From positions 138,196 through 202,195 of the forward strand of contig JBMNGG010000004.1 in assembly GCA_050949705.1 (NCBI GenBank): a stretch of DNA of 64,000 bases, in the 5' to 3' direction. Origin of the DNA: JBMNGG01 sp050949705 (GTDB lineage: Bacteria; Bacillota; Thermosediminibacteria; Thermosediminibacterales; Tepidanaerobacteraceae). This document shows, one piece after another, positions 1 to 9,016 of this stretch. Within the stretch, counting starts at the first letter, position 1. Every line of letters starts with the position of its first letter. The position numbers and the translations under genes are program-made. The notes under the pieces are model-generated. The model was not told the DNA's origin. It worked only from the letters and a program-made list of their open reading frames with translations, and made no database searches.

Positions 1-2
1 GC

Positions 3-743
3 GTCGGTGGCAAAATCATGAAAGCAGATTTAGCCGGTTTGATGGAAGATTCACAGGAATATGAAGCTGTACCTTTCACAGGTATTAGAAAAATTGTTGC
101 CGACAGACTTTCTAGCAGTAAATTTACTGCTCCACATCTGTATTTTTCAGTAGAAGTTGACATGAAAGACTGCATCGATTTTCGTGTAAAAGCTAATGAA
201 AAGCTGAGCAAAAAACAGCTAAAAATAAGCTTTACAGATATTTTCGTTGCTGCTGTATCAAAGTCACTTGTGGAATACAGAGAGGTAAATGCCGGAATCT
301 TTGACGATGAAATAAGAATGTTTAAAAATACCAATATCGGAGTAGCTGTGGAAACAGAAAGAGGACTCTTGGTACCGGTTATTAATAATACAAACAAAAT
401 GACTCTTTCAGAAATAGCTGAAAAGAGCAGTGATATCATATCAAGAGCTCGCAAAGGTCAAATCAATCCTGATGAAATGAAAGATGGAACATTTACAATT
501 TCAAATCTCGGCCTATATGACATAGATTTCTTTACAGCAATAATCAACCCACCCCAAAGTGCTATTTTAGCTGTAAGCAGTATTAAAGAAAAACCTGTAG
601 TAAGAGACGGAGAAATTGTAATAAGACCAATTATGAAACTTGTTCTTTCTGTAGATCATAGAATCATTGATGGAGCTTTAGCAACTAAATTCCTCGATCA
701 GATAAAGGAATACTTGGAGAATCCTGCATACCTATGTCTATAG
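3..743 (+). CDS. 2-oxoacid dehydrogenase E2 (dihydrolipoamide acyltransferase), C-terminal part
   Basis: The gene enters from outside the window; the reading frame is open from base 3. The visible 246 residues begin at the end of the peripheral E3-binding domain (GGKIMKADL, like the usual GGRI-K-D motif) and continue through the whole CoA-dependent acyltransferase catalytic domain. The active-site motif DHRIIDGA (catalytic His codon at 657, Asp four residues on) is intact. E2 transfers the acyl group from lipoyl-lysine to CoA in pyruvate, acetoin or branched-chain 2-oxoacid dehydrogenase complexes. The lipoyl domain and the E1 genes would lie upstream, so the substrate cannot be told from here. 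The stop is just before the E3 start, so the two are one operon. Confidence 0.93.
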   Translation, partial: VGGKIMKADLAGLMEDSQEYEAVPFTGIRKIVADRLSSSKFTAPHLYFSVEVDMKDCIDFRVKANEKLSKKQLKISFTDIFVAAVSKSLVEYREVNAGIFDDEIRMFKNTNIGVAVETERGLLVPVINNTNKMTLSEIAEKSSDIISRARKGQINPDEMKDGTFTISNLGLYDIDFFTAIINPPQSAILAVSSIKEKPVVRDGEIVIRPIMKLVLSVDHRIIDGALATKFLDQIKEYLENPAYLCL

Positions 744-757
744 GAGGAGATAAAACG

Positions 758-2119
758 ATGAAAGATATTATTGTAATCGGTGGTGGCCCCGGAGGATATG
801 TTGCAGCTATACGTGCCGCACAGCTTGGCCTTGATACCGTAGTCGTAGAAAAAGAACATTTTGGTGGGGTGTGCCTTAATAAAGGGTGCATCCCCACAAA
901 GGCTCTTTTGCAAAGTGCAGATTTATTGGAAAGCATTAAATCTGCTGCGGACTTTGGAATTAACGTTAAAGGCTTTGACGTTGACGTTAATACAATCCAA
1001 ACCAGAAAAGCTGGTATAATAAACAGGCTGGTTTCAGGTATAAAATATCTGCTACGGGAAAACAAGGTCGAGACTATCGAAGGTGAAGCCACAATTATTG
1101 ATAAAAATACTGTTCTTGTTGACGGGGAAAAAACGATTCAAGCAAAAAATATCATAATAGCTACAGGTTCTTCTATAGCAAAGCCTCCTATCGATGGAAT
1201 GGACAATGATAATGTAATATTTTCAGATGAAGCTTTAAATCTATCTGAAATACCAAAATCCATAGCTATTATCGGTGGTGGAGTAATAGGTATAGAGTTT
1301 GCATCATACTTTAATGCAATGGGTGCAGAAGTATGTGTAGTTGAAATGCTAGAAAATATTATCCCCAATGCAGACGGAGAAATTTCTTCCGAAATGGCTG
1401 CGAGATTAAGAAAACGCGGCATAAAAATCCTAACTGGTACACAGGTTAAAAAGATTCTTCCAGATGGAATCATTGTAGCTAAAGATGGAAAAGAAGAAAA
1501 AATAAATTCAGAAAAAGTATTAGTTTCTGTAGGAAGAACGCCAGATACTAGTGGTATCGATTGCGAGAAGTTAGGTATTAAGAAAAACGGAAGAGCCATA
1601 GCAACAGATAAGAACTTCGCCACATCAATACCAAATATTTATGCCATCGGTGATGTTATAGGCGGAATGATGCTAGCACACAAAGCTAGTGCAGAAGGTA
1701 TCGCTGTTGTTGAACACATAGCAGGGTTAAAGCACCGTTTCAATGCAGATAACATTCCATCTTGTGTATACTCATCACCAGAGATAGCATTTGTTGGTAA
1801 GACTGAAGAATTATGTAAAAAAGAAAATATTAAGTATAAAGTTGGCAAGTTCTTTTACGAAGGTAATGGGAAAGCACTTGTTGAAGGTCAGAAGGGCTTT
1901 ATTAAAGTAATAGTTTCTGAAGAATATGGCGAAATATTAGGAGTTCACATTATAGGAAAATATGCCTGTGAAATGATTATGCAGGGATCTATAGCCAGAA
2001 CAAATGAATTGACGGCTGAAGAACTTGTATATACCATATTCCCACATCCTTCTGTTTCAGAGATTTTTAATGAAGCATTCTCCAATGCTTTAGGTAGAGC
2101 AATACACTCAAAGAACTAA
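758..2119 (+). CDS. lpdA: dihydrolipoyl dehydrogenase (E3)
   Basis: FAD-dependent E3 that reoxidises dihydrolipoamide with NAD+. The 453 residues show the FAD dinucleotide motif GGGPGGYVAA (8-17), the redox-active disulfide in GGVCLNKGCIPTKAL (C39/C44), the NAD-binding GGGVIGIEFA, and the C-terminal catalytic FPHPSVSE (H430, E435). The start at 758 is preferred over an in-frame ATG at 734 because TAGGAGGAG at 741-749 is well placed for it and the FAD motif then sits at the usual N-terminal position. There is no fused lipoyl domain. It follows the E2 gene by 14 bp and is the last gene of that operon. Confidence 0.96.
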   Translation: MKDIIVIGGGPGGYVAAIRAAQLGLDTVVVEKEHFGGVCLNKGCIPTKALLQSADLLESIKSAADFGINVKGFDVDVNTIQTRKAGIINRLVSGIKYLLRENKVETIEGEATIIDKNTVLVDGEKTIQAKNIIIATGSSIAKPPIDGMDNDNVIFSDEALNLSEIPKSIAIIGGGVIGIEFASYFNAMGAEVCVVEMLENIIPNADGEISSEMAARLRKRGIKILTGTQVKKILPDGIIVAKDGKEEKINSEKVLVSVGRTPDTSGIDCEKLGIKKNGRAIATDKNFATSIPNIYAIGDVIGGMMLAHKASAEGIAVVEHIAGLKHRFNADNIPSCVYSSPEIAFVGKTEELCKKENIKYKVGKFFYEGNGKALVEGQKGFIKVIVSEEYGEILGVHIIGKYACEMIMQGSIARTNELTAEELVYTIFPHPSVSEIFNEAFSNALGRAIHSKN

Positions 2120-2128
2120 AAAGATGGC

Positions 2129-2165
2129 GGTGCACCATAGTATTGTTTTAAAACTATGGTGTACC
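2129..2165 (+). other. 13-bp stem-loop after lpdA
   Basis: Arms 2129-2141 and 2153-2165 pair over 13 bp with one G-U and an 11-nt loop. No U-run follows, so it may be an mRNA 3' end stabiliser or an operator rather than a classical intrinsic terminator. Confidence 0.5.
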
Positions 2166-2233
2166 GATACAAAGCTTGTTCATATATTGTAGGAAGTTAA
2201 TTATCAAGATTGATATTAGGAGCAAAAATAAGG

Positions 2234-3013
2234 ATGAATTTAAACGACAACCAATTGTTTTTGATTCTTAATGCAATTCAAGAGTCTAAAGTACCGATTG
2301 GATCAGGTAGACTTTTGGAAAAACTTAAAAAAAACGGCTTCAATATAAGCTTATCTACAATGGGGCGAATACTTGAAGAAATAGATGATGATGGTTATAT
2401 AAAAAAAGATGGTTATAAGGGAAGAGTAATTACTAAACTAGGAGAAGAAAAACTTTCCGAGCTTCAATTTATCAAAGAAACCAATATAGTTCAAACAGAA
2501 TTGATGGAGCTTATAAATAAGACCGGAAAAGTCGGCATGTTGAATTATTTACACGCTAGAAAGGCAATCGAATCAGAAGCTATAAGATTAGCTGTAGAGA
2601 CGATAACTGATGAAGAAATTGAAAGCTTAGCTTCTATACTGGCAAAAGAGTTAAGAACTTTAAGAGATCAAAATTTAGATGCAACAAATGACAAAATAAT
2701 TCAGTCACAGGGAGAACTTGATTATAAGTTTCATCACGCTATTATTAAAGCATCAAATAATCCTTATTTTGATACATTTTATAGACTACTTGAGGCTTCC
2801 GGTAAAATGCAAGAGATGTACTTCTTCATTGTAGGTCAGAGCATAGAAGATCATATTATCATTTTTGAATGTATTAAAGAAAGAAATGGAAAAGAAGCCA
2901 TATTGTCCCTAAGAAATCATCTTGATAATGTTATTTCCAAATGTGAGTCATATTGGAAAAACAGGGAACTAGTGGAAAAGTACTTAAAAGATAAACTCAG
3001 TTTGATAGTATGA
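2234..3013 (+). CDS. Transcriptional regulator: RNase R-type winged helix plus FCD ligand domain
   Basis: 259-residue regulator. Residues 1-75 resemble the winged-helix domain found in RNase R and NrpR (HTH_12 type: SGRLLEKLKKNGFNISLSTM then KGRVITKLGEEKL), not the usual GntR helix-turn-helix. The C-terminal half is an all-helical FCD domain (YKFHHAIIKASNNPYF), normally a metal/organic-acid sensor in GntR regulators. The start is taken at ATG 2234 with AGGAG at 2218-2222; a TTG at 2210 is the alternative. It lies 27 bp upstream of the B12-mutase-like gene and probably regulates it and/or the following transporter in response to a carboxylate. Target and ligand are inferred. Confidence 0.8.
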   Translation: MNLNDNQLFLILNAIQESKVPIGSGRLLEKLKKNGFNISLSTMGRILEEIDDDGYIKKDGYKGRVITKLGEEKLSELQFIKETNIVQTELMELINKTGKVGMLNYLHARKAIESEAIRLAVETITDEEIESLASILAKELRTLRDQNLDATNDKIIQSQGELDYKFHHAIIKASNNPYFDTFYRLLEASGKMQEMYFFIVGQSIEDHIIIFECIKERNGKEAILSLRNHLDNVISKCESYWKNRELVEKYLKDKLSLIV

Positions 3014-3040
3014 AGAAATAACCCATGGGAGGAAGTATTT

Positions 3041-4813
3041 GTGAGCATATCAGAAATGCAAAAGAAAATCAAAGCATTATTGCCAGAAGAGTATCCCAAT
3101 GGTAAAGAAATATTAGAGACAGGTAAAACATTAGGCGACAATGTCAATATCGGTAAAACATTGTTTATGCTCAAATATGATGTATCTTCAGAGCGAGAAT
3201 TCAAAGAAAAAATGATGTCAAAAAAACAAATTATGTATCATTTCCAATATGGATTAACAGATTTTGAGACATCAAAAAAAGGTTTGGAATCCATTTATAA
3301 AGAAGCTACTGATAGAGGTGCACGACCTGATCGGTTCGGAATATGCCTTGACAGAGCCATGGGCCTTCCAGAAGAGATGAGAAAAAGCATTCCAAGAGAA
3401 ACAGGTCTGAAGTTAAACAGTTCAAAAGAATGGGAACTTATTGGACAGATTGTACCAATTCAACCACATTTCGGCGATCATATTATTGGGTCACCTGCTT
3501 CAGTTGAAAACACTATAAATGCATTAAATGCCGGTGTGACAACAGTGGGTAATTTTTCCCAGTACTTCACATATGAATATCCTCAGTGGAAAGATAATTT
3601 AACTAGAACTATTAACACCATAAAAGCATGCGGTATCATGTCAAGATTGAGAGATCGTGGAGTTATGATTCACTCAAATATTGAAGATGGTTTTGCGTCA
3701 CAATTTACCGATTGTTGCTCAATAATTGGCTGGGCAATGATGGAATATTACATCGTTGAGGAATTAATTGGAGCAAAACTAACTCATTGTTTTGGAAACT
3801 TGACAGATAATCCGAAAATGAGAATGGCATATTTGTTGGCATTAGATGAAATTCATGGTAAAGAATTAGTAGGTTCTATGGTCAACGGAAATACAATAAG
3901 TGCAACAGAAGATTTAGATAGGAATTTTGCACCTGTTGCATCATATTGTATCTTCGATATGGTAATGCAAATGAAGAATCCTACAGGTCATGCAATAGGT
4001 CCTTTACCTGTTACAGAGCTAATAAGAATACCTTCTTGGGAAGAAAATGTCCAAATACAAGTATTTGGCAACCAACTAGAAAAGGAAGCAACAAGAATTT
4101 ATGAAAATGATTTGATTAATTTCCAACCAGTTTATGAGCTAAAAGATGTTTTAATTGAAAAAGGACGCCAATTTTACAACAATATTCTTGACTGTCTCTC
4201 TGATATTATCGACGTACAGGATCCTTTGCAGCTTATGATTGCTTTGAAAAAAATCGGTCCAGTAAAACTGGAAGAATACTTTAATGTAACAAAAAATCAA
4301 AAAGTTTCAGCAAGGAAAAAACCAGCGGTACCAACAAAGATGTTTGAACACGTTCTTGAAATTGTCGATGATGAAATTAAAAATCTAAATCTTTCAGAGG
4401 AAACAAAGGAAAGTGTAAAAGGAAAAAAATTAATAATTGCAAGTACAGATGTTCATGAGTTTGGCAAAATGGTGATATCAGAGGTTCTAAAGAGCCTTGA
4501 TATAGAGGTAGTAGATCTTGGTAGTAGCGTTGAAGCAGATACTGTTATAGATGAAGCAAATAAACATAAACCTGATGCCATTGTTATTAGTACTTATAAT
4601 GGTTTAGCTTTAACTTATGGTAAAAGCTTATTAGCCAATGCCCAAAAACATCAATTAGAAACCCCTATTTTCATGGGAGGAAGACTAAATGAGGATACAG
4701 GGGAAGAACTACCAATTGATGTAACTGAAGATTTGAAGGAAATTGGCATCATTATTTCAGGTACGCTAAATAACATGATCCAAACTTTAGGCCAACTTAA
4801 CGCTACTAATTAA
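3041..4813 (+). CDS. Adenosylcobalamin-dependent carbon-skeleton mutase-like protein, substrate unknown
   Basis: 590 residues, GTG start with GGGAGGAAG at 3027-3035. Residues about 460-585 form a B12-binding Rossmann domain with the base-off signature DxHxxG (D470, H472, G475) and the distal GG of FMGGRLNE. The N-terminal 430 residues look like a TIM-barrel catalytic part distantly like glutamate mutase subunit E, but I cannot match it to a specific enzyme. Catalytic and cobalamin domains in one chain recall 2-methyleneglutarate mutase in architecture and size, whereas glutamate mutase uses separate S and E subunits. No reactivase (mutL/glmL-like) gene is nearby. A carbon-skeleton mutase acting on an amino or dicarboxylic acid is plausible given the livKHMGF genes that follow; this is inference. 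Confidence 0.65.
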   Translation: MSISEMQKKIKALLPEEYPNGKEILETGKTLGDNVNIGKTLFMLKYDVSSEREFKEKMMSKKQIMYHFQYGLTDFETSKKGLESIYKEATDRGARPDRFGICLDRAMGLPEEMRKSIPRETGLKLNSSKEWELIGQIVPIQPHFGDHIIGSPASVENTINALNAGVTTVGNFSQYFTYEYPQWKDNLTRTINTIKACGIMSRLRDRGVMIHSNIEDGFASQFTDCCSIIGWAMMEYYIVEELIGAKLTHCFGNLTDNPKMRMAYLLALDEIHGKELVGSMVNGNTISATEDLDRNFAPVASYCIFDMVMQMKNPTGHAIGPLPVTELIRIPSWEENVQIQVFGNQLEKEATRIYENDLINFQPVYELKDVLIEKGRQFYNNILDCLSDIIDVQDPLQLMIALKKIGPVKLEEYFNVTKNQKVSARKKPAVPTKMFEHVLEIVDDEIKNLNLSEETKESVKGKKLIIASTDVHEFGKMVISEVLKSLDIEVVDLGSSVEADTVIDEANKHKPDAIVISTYNGLALTYGKSLLANAQKHQLETPIFMGGRLNEDTGEELPIDVTEDLKEIGIIISGTLNNMIQTLGQLNATN

Positions 4814-5044
4814 GACAAGCTCTACTAAAATAATTTTAAAATTACCATACATCGCATTAGTCAGAATAATTTAGACACTACAAAGAACAGGGTTTTGGCA
4901 AAATATTTAACAGGGGGGATGCGATGATTAATACAAAAGAAGTCTTCTTATAAAGAGATGGCGTATTTTCCGAGTAAGAAGTATTGCAATTCAAGTATCA
5001 TCAAAGAAAAAAATGTTTTGCGAAAAGGAAAGGAGCTCATTCTA

Positions 5045-6250
5045 ATGAAAAAAAGCAGATTTCTCAGTATTGGCATATTACTTTTAAGCCTTATGTTAAT
5101 TTTGACTGCTTGTGGCGGTTCCCCCTCGACTGAAGGTCAACCTGCAGGTGGCAACGATTCTTCAGACGCTGAGCAAAAAACCGCAAGTGATAAGATTAAG
5201 ATTATGGTAGTTGGCCCAATGACGGGTGACAGTGCTAACATAGGTGCACACCAGCTTAACGGTGCAACGCTAGCAGCAGAGGAAATAAATGCTGCCGGCG
5301 GTGTTAATGGGGCAATGATTGAGCTAGAAGTCGGCGACGATCAAGCTAACCCCAACCAAGCTAGTATTTTAGCAGAGAAAATCATCGTTGATGATGAAAT
5401 ATTAGCCGTGTTAGGTCACATCAATACCGGTTGCTCATTATCCGCTCTACCAATTTACGAAAAAGTTAACATGCCTGTCATTTCAGGTACAAACACCGGT
5501 GACACAATTTGTGATGAAGGTTATGGCAACTATTTCCGTATAATTGCCAGTGACTCTTTAAATACCAAACAACAAACATACCTAGCTATCAAAGAACTTG
5601 GATACTCTAAGCCCGCTTTACTTTGGGAGAATACAGACTATGGAAAAGGAATGCGTGATATAGCTGTTAAAGTGCTTAAGGAAGACTTCGGAATCACACC
5701 TGTTGGTGATGAATCTTATATTCCTGGCGTCGATCGTGATTATTCTGCTCAAATTACCAAATTTAAGGGCGCAGGCGCTGATGTTCTGTTAGTATTAGGA
5801 GAATACACTGCAGGAGCACTTATTGCAAAGCAGAATGCAGCATTAGGCTTAAATGCCCAGATTGTTGCCAGTAATGGATGTTCTAACCCACAACTTATTG
5901 AAATTGCCGGGGAAGATGCTGAGGGTATTTATGTTATGACTGGATACGACCCCAATGATCCTCGTGAGAAGCAGCAAACCTTTACTAAAAACTTCCTTGA
6001 TAAATATGGTGAAGAACCTGGTGAGTGGGCTGCTCACGCTTATGATATCGTCTATTTGATCAAAGCTGCATACGAAAACGGTGGCACCACAAGGGAAGCC
6101 TTGATTGATGAACTACACAATCTTGGTGCTTTTGATGGTGTAACTGGTACGATCGAGTTTGACGAAAGAGGCGACGTGCCGAATAAAATGGTTTCAATGA
6201 TGAAAGTTGAGGGTGGTAAGTTCGTTACTTACATCCCCGAAAAATTCTAA
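5045..6250 (+). CDS. livK: Branched-chain-amino-acid-type ABC transporter substrate-binding lipoprotein
   Basis: 401 residues. A lipoprotein signal peptide ends in LTAC (C23), followed by a Ser/Gly/Gln linker and a periplasmic-binding fold of the Leu/Ile/Val-binding family (KIMVVGPMTGDSANIG, then LAAEEINAAGGVNG). ATG 5045 with AAAGGAG at about 5028-5034 is chosen. An in-frame ATG at 4958 would put 29 charged residues before the signal peptide and is rejected. First gene of a complete liv operon (SBP, two permeases, two ATPases); a hairpin after it probably sets a higher SBP dose. The ligand may be an amino acid or another small amide or carboxylate. Confidence 0.92.
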   Translation: MKKSRFLSIGILLLSLMLILTACGGSPSTEGQPAGGNDSSDAEQKTASDKIKIMVVGPMTGDSANIGAHQLNGATLAAEEINAAGGVNGAMIELEVGDDQANPNQASILAEKIIVDDEILAVLGHINTGCSLSALPIYEKVNMPVISGTNTGDTICDEGYGNYFRIIASDSLNTKQQTYLAIKELGYSKPALLWENTDYGKGMRDIAVKVLKEDFGITPVGDESYIPGVDRDYSAQITKFKGAGADVLLVLGEYTAGALIAKQNAALGLNAQIVASNGCSNPQLIEIAGEDAEGIYVMTGYDPNDPREKQQTFTKNFLDKYGEEPGEWAAHAYDIVYLIKAAYENGGTTREALIDELHNLGAFDGVTGTIEFDERGDVPNKMVSMMKVEGGKFVTYIPEKF

Positions 6251-6287
6251 CTAAATAACAAAGAACCTTTTAAAAAATAGAGTGAGA

Positions 6288-6320
6288 GCGGCGGGCTATG
6301 AGCTTTTGCTCGCCGCTTTT
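6288..6320 (+). terminator. Intra-operon attenuator between livK and livH
   Basis: GC-rich hairpin, arms 6288-6296 and 6308-6316 (one G-U pair), followed directly by TTTT. Partial termination here would give more SBP mRNA than permease/ATPase mRNA, as is common for ABC importers. Confidence 0.7.
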
Positions 6321-6352
6321 CATAGAATCCGATAGGAGAGCAGGGTGAAAAA

Positions 6353-7225
6353 ATGCTACTACAATATATAATCAACGGCCTTAGTATGGGCAGTGTGTAT
6401 GCAATCATTGTTATAGGGTATAACATGGTGTACGGTATACTAGAGCTACTTAATTTTGCACACGGAGATGTGTACACAATAGGTTGTTTTGTTACTTTTG
6501 CGATGGTAGTTGCCGGTAATAATGTATTTCTCTCAATACTGGCAGGGGTTCTTGTAGGATTCCTAATTAACATTGGAGTTGAACGATTTGCATATAGACC
6601 AGTGCGCTTTTCAGGGCGTGTTACGCCAACAATAAGTGCGGTTGGTGTAGCTTATATTGCAAGAAATATCGTTATGAAAATCTGGGGTCCACAAACTTAT
6701 CCATTTAGCGTAGGTATTCCTAATAAGAACTGGCATATAGGAAATTTTGTTTTGGGTTCTCTACAAATATATATTTTAATTATTGCTCTTGCGTTGATGG
6801 CGAGCATCTTCGCACTACTAAAATATACTAAAGCCGGCCAGGCGGTCATAGCTATTTCTCAGAGTATTCCTACCGCAGCTTTAATGGGAATCCCTGTCAA
6901 TAAGGTTATTGCAGCTGTGTATGGTATCGGAGGCGCTCTAGGCGTTATTGGTGGTATCTTGTTCTGTTCATACTATGACAGCATATTTGTTGGTATAGGT
7001 TTTATGCTGGGTACTATGAAGGCATGGATGTCTTCTATAGTTGGTGGTATAGGTAGTTTAAAAGGTGCAATAATTGGTGCTATGCTTTTAGGGCTCGTCG
7101 AAAGCTTGGTTGCAGGTTATGTTTCTACTGTCTATAGAGACGCTTTCGTTTGGGGTATTCTAATAGTATTCGTACTGTTCCGCCCAATGGGCCTATTTCC
7201 AGCACAAATTTCCGAGAAAGTGTGA
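6353..7225 (+). CDS. livH: Branched-chain-type amino acid ABC transporter permease
   Basis: 290-residue hydrophobic protein with about eight predicted membrane segments and the family hallmark GSVYAIIVIGYNMVYGILEL near the N-terminus, typical of LivH. The C-terminal segment with SSIVGGIGSLKGAIIGA matches the conserved cytoplasmic loop that contacts the ATPase. It forms a heterodimeric channel with LivM, encoded 10 bp downstream. Confidence 0.93.
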   Translation: MLLQYIINGLSMGSVYAIIVIGYNMVYGILELLNFAHGDVYTIGCFVTFAMVVAGNNVFLSILAGVLVGFLINIGVERFAYRPVRFSGRVTPTISAVGVAYIARNIVMKIWGPQTYPFSVGIPNKNWHIGNFVLGSLQIYILIIALALMASIFALLKYTKAGQAVIAISQSIPTAALMGIPVNKVIAAVYGIGGALGVIGGILFCSYYDSIFVGIGFMLGTMKAWMSSIVGGIGSLKGAIIGAMLLGLVESLVAGYVSTVYRDAFVWGILIVFVLFRPMGLFPAQISEKV

Positions 7226-7235
7226 GGTGTAGACA

Positions 7236-8243
7236 ATGGTAGATTTAGTCAAAAAACGTCGCAGCCATTTAGGCATATTACTTCTCCTATTATATGCTAT
7301 GGCACCTATTATCATTAAAAATACCTATGTGATTCGTGTTATGAACATGTGTATGCTGTATTCAATAATCGCGTTGTCCATCAACTTAATCGTTGGTATT
7401 TCCGGTCAATTGGATTTTGGTCGCTCGGCCTTTGTAGGTTTAGGGGCTTATGCATCTGCCTTATTGACCAAAAACTTGGGTGTTCCCTTTTTGTTATCAC
7501 TGGCTATATCAGGATTATTTTGTGCAGCTGTCGGCTTTTTCCTTGGTTTTTTATGCCGAAAATCAGCCTTTGACTACTTGACCCTGATTACTATAGGTTT
7601 TAATGTAATCTGTCAGCAGGCTTTTCTAAATATGCAAGACCTTACCGGTGGTGCCATGGGTATCCGTAAAGTACCACATGCAAGCATCTTCGGTTTTACA
7701 TTTGACAATAACACAAAATATTTCTACTTAGCACTTGTGTTATTGATAATTTCTTATTTTGCAGTAAAGTTCATCATTGATTCCAAGTGGGGCAGAGCTT
7801 TTGAAGCCCTTCGAGATGATCCGATTGCCGCTGCTTATAGTGGAATTAAAGTGGCAGATTATAAGGTCCTCTGCTTTACATTAGGTTCTTTTATTACCGG
7901 TATTGCCGGAGCAGCCCTTGTCCATTATACTAACTACGCAAGTCCCTACAACTATACATTGGACGAATCAGTATTACTTCTACAGATGCCAATATTAGGC
8001 GGCTTAGGTAGTTTACCAGGCTCCATAATAGGGTCTGCAATACTAATTATCGTTCCGGAAATATCTAGAACCTTCTATGATTATCGACTTATGTTTGTCG
8101 GTATTTTGATGGTTGTTTTGATGATCTGGGCGCCCAATGGATTGTTAGGGAAAAACGGTATTGGCGAAAAAGTTATCGGTTTGAGACGGTTACTCACTGG
8201 GCAGGAGAGCAAAACCGTAAACGAGACAACAGAGGTGAAATAA
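7236..8243 (+). CDS. livM: Branched-chain-type amino acid ABC transporter permease
   Basis: 335 residues, polytopic, with the LivM signature region SINLIVGISGQLDFGRSAFV near residues 49-68 and the ATPase-coupling loop FEALRDDPIAAAYSGI. The extra N-terminal helix compared with LivH is usual. It sits between livH and livG, one base before livG, so it is translationally linked. Confidence 0.93.
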   Translation: MVDLVKKRRSHLGILLLLLYAMAPIIIKNTYVIRVMNMCMLYSIIALSINLIVGISGQLDFGRSAFVGLGAYASALLTKNLGVPFLLSLAISGLFCAAVGFFLGFLCRKSAFDYLTLITIGFNVICQQAFLNMQDLTGGAMGIRKVPHASIFGFTFDNNTKYFYLALVLLIISYFAVKFIIDSKWGRAFEALRDDPIAAAYSGIKVADYKVLCFTLGSFITGIAGAALVHYTNYASPYNYTLDESVLLLQMPILGGLGSLPGSIIGSAILIIVPEISRTFYDYRLMFVGILMVVLMIWAPNGLLGKNGIGEKVIGLRRLLTGQESKTVNETTEVK

Positions 8244-8244
8244 T

Positions 8245-9015
8245 ATGGCTGTATTACTAAAAGCGGATTCAATCAGCAAATCTTTCGGTGGTGTCAATGC
8301 ACTTTCAGACGTTAATTTAGATATAATGGACGATGAAATATTAGGTATTATCGGTCCTAACGGTGCTGGTAAAACCACACTCTTTAATGTGCTTACTGGC
8401 TTTTACACCCCCACTAGTGGCAAAGTTCTGTATCGTGGTAAGGACATGACTGGCAAGCCTGTGGATGAAATGAATAGAGTGGGACTGGCACGAACCTTTC
8501 AAAACATTCGGCTTTTTAACGCCATGACTGTAGTTGATAATTTGGTTGTAGGTATGCATGCTAATATTAAGCAAGGTCTAACAAATATTTTGTTTCGTAA
8601 TGCACAATTTAAAAAGACGGAAAAGATGGCTTATGATAAAGCCATGGAAATTTTAGAATATCTTGGCATTGAAGATGTTGCACAAGAACTTGCCGGCAAC
8701 TTATCTTATGGTCAGCAGCGTAAAGTTGAGATTGGTCGTGCACTTGCCAGTGACCCCGAAATTGTTCTGCTTGATGAACCTTCTGCCGGTATGAACCCCC
8801 AAGAGGCTATTGAATTGATGTCATTAATTAAAGGTATCCGGGATAGAGGCCCTGCAGTTATACTCATTGAACATAATATGCGCCTTGTTATGGGTGTGTC
8901 AGATAGAGTTGCAGTGCTAAATTTCGGCAAGAAAATTGCAGATTGCTCTCCGGAAGAAGCGCAGAACGATCCTCAGGTAATTGAGGCTTATTTGGGTAAA
9001 AGGGAGGACTGTTGA
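8245..9015 (+). CDS. livG: Branched-chain-type amino acid ABC transporter ATP-binding protein
   Basis: 256-residue ATPase: Walker A GPNGAGKTTLF, signature LSYGQQRKVEIGRAL, Walker B IVLLDEPSAG, and the long insert after the Q-loop (GLARTFQNIRLFNAMTVVDN) that distinguishes LivG from LivF. Powers the LivHM permease from the cytoplasm. The next gene starts one base after the stop. Confidence 0.95.
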   Translation: MAVLLKADSISKSFGGVNALSDVNLDIMDDEILGIIGPNGAGKTTLFNVLTGFYTPTSGKVLYRGKDMTGKPVDEMNRVGLARTFQNIRLFNAMTVVDNLVVGMHANIKQGLTNILFRNAQFKKTEKMAYDKAMEILEYLGIEDVAQELAGNLSYGQQRKVEIGRALASDPEIVLLDEPSAGMNPQEAIELMSLIKGIRDRGPAVILIEHNMRLVMGVSDRVAVLNFGKKIADCSPEEAQNDPQVIEAYLGKREDC

Positions 9016-9016
9016 G

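Noticed and set aside
4958..5044. N-terminal extension of LivK from ATG 4958
   Set aside because: It would place 29 polar residues before the lipoprotein signal peptide; AAAGGAG before ATG 5045 fits far better.
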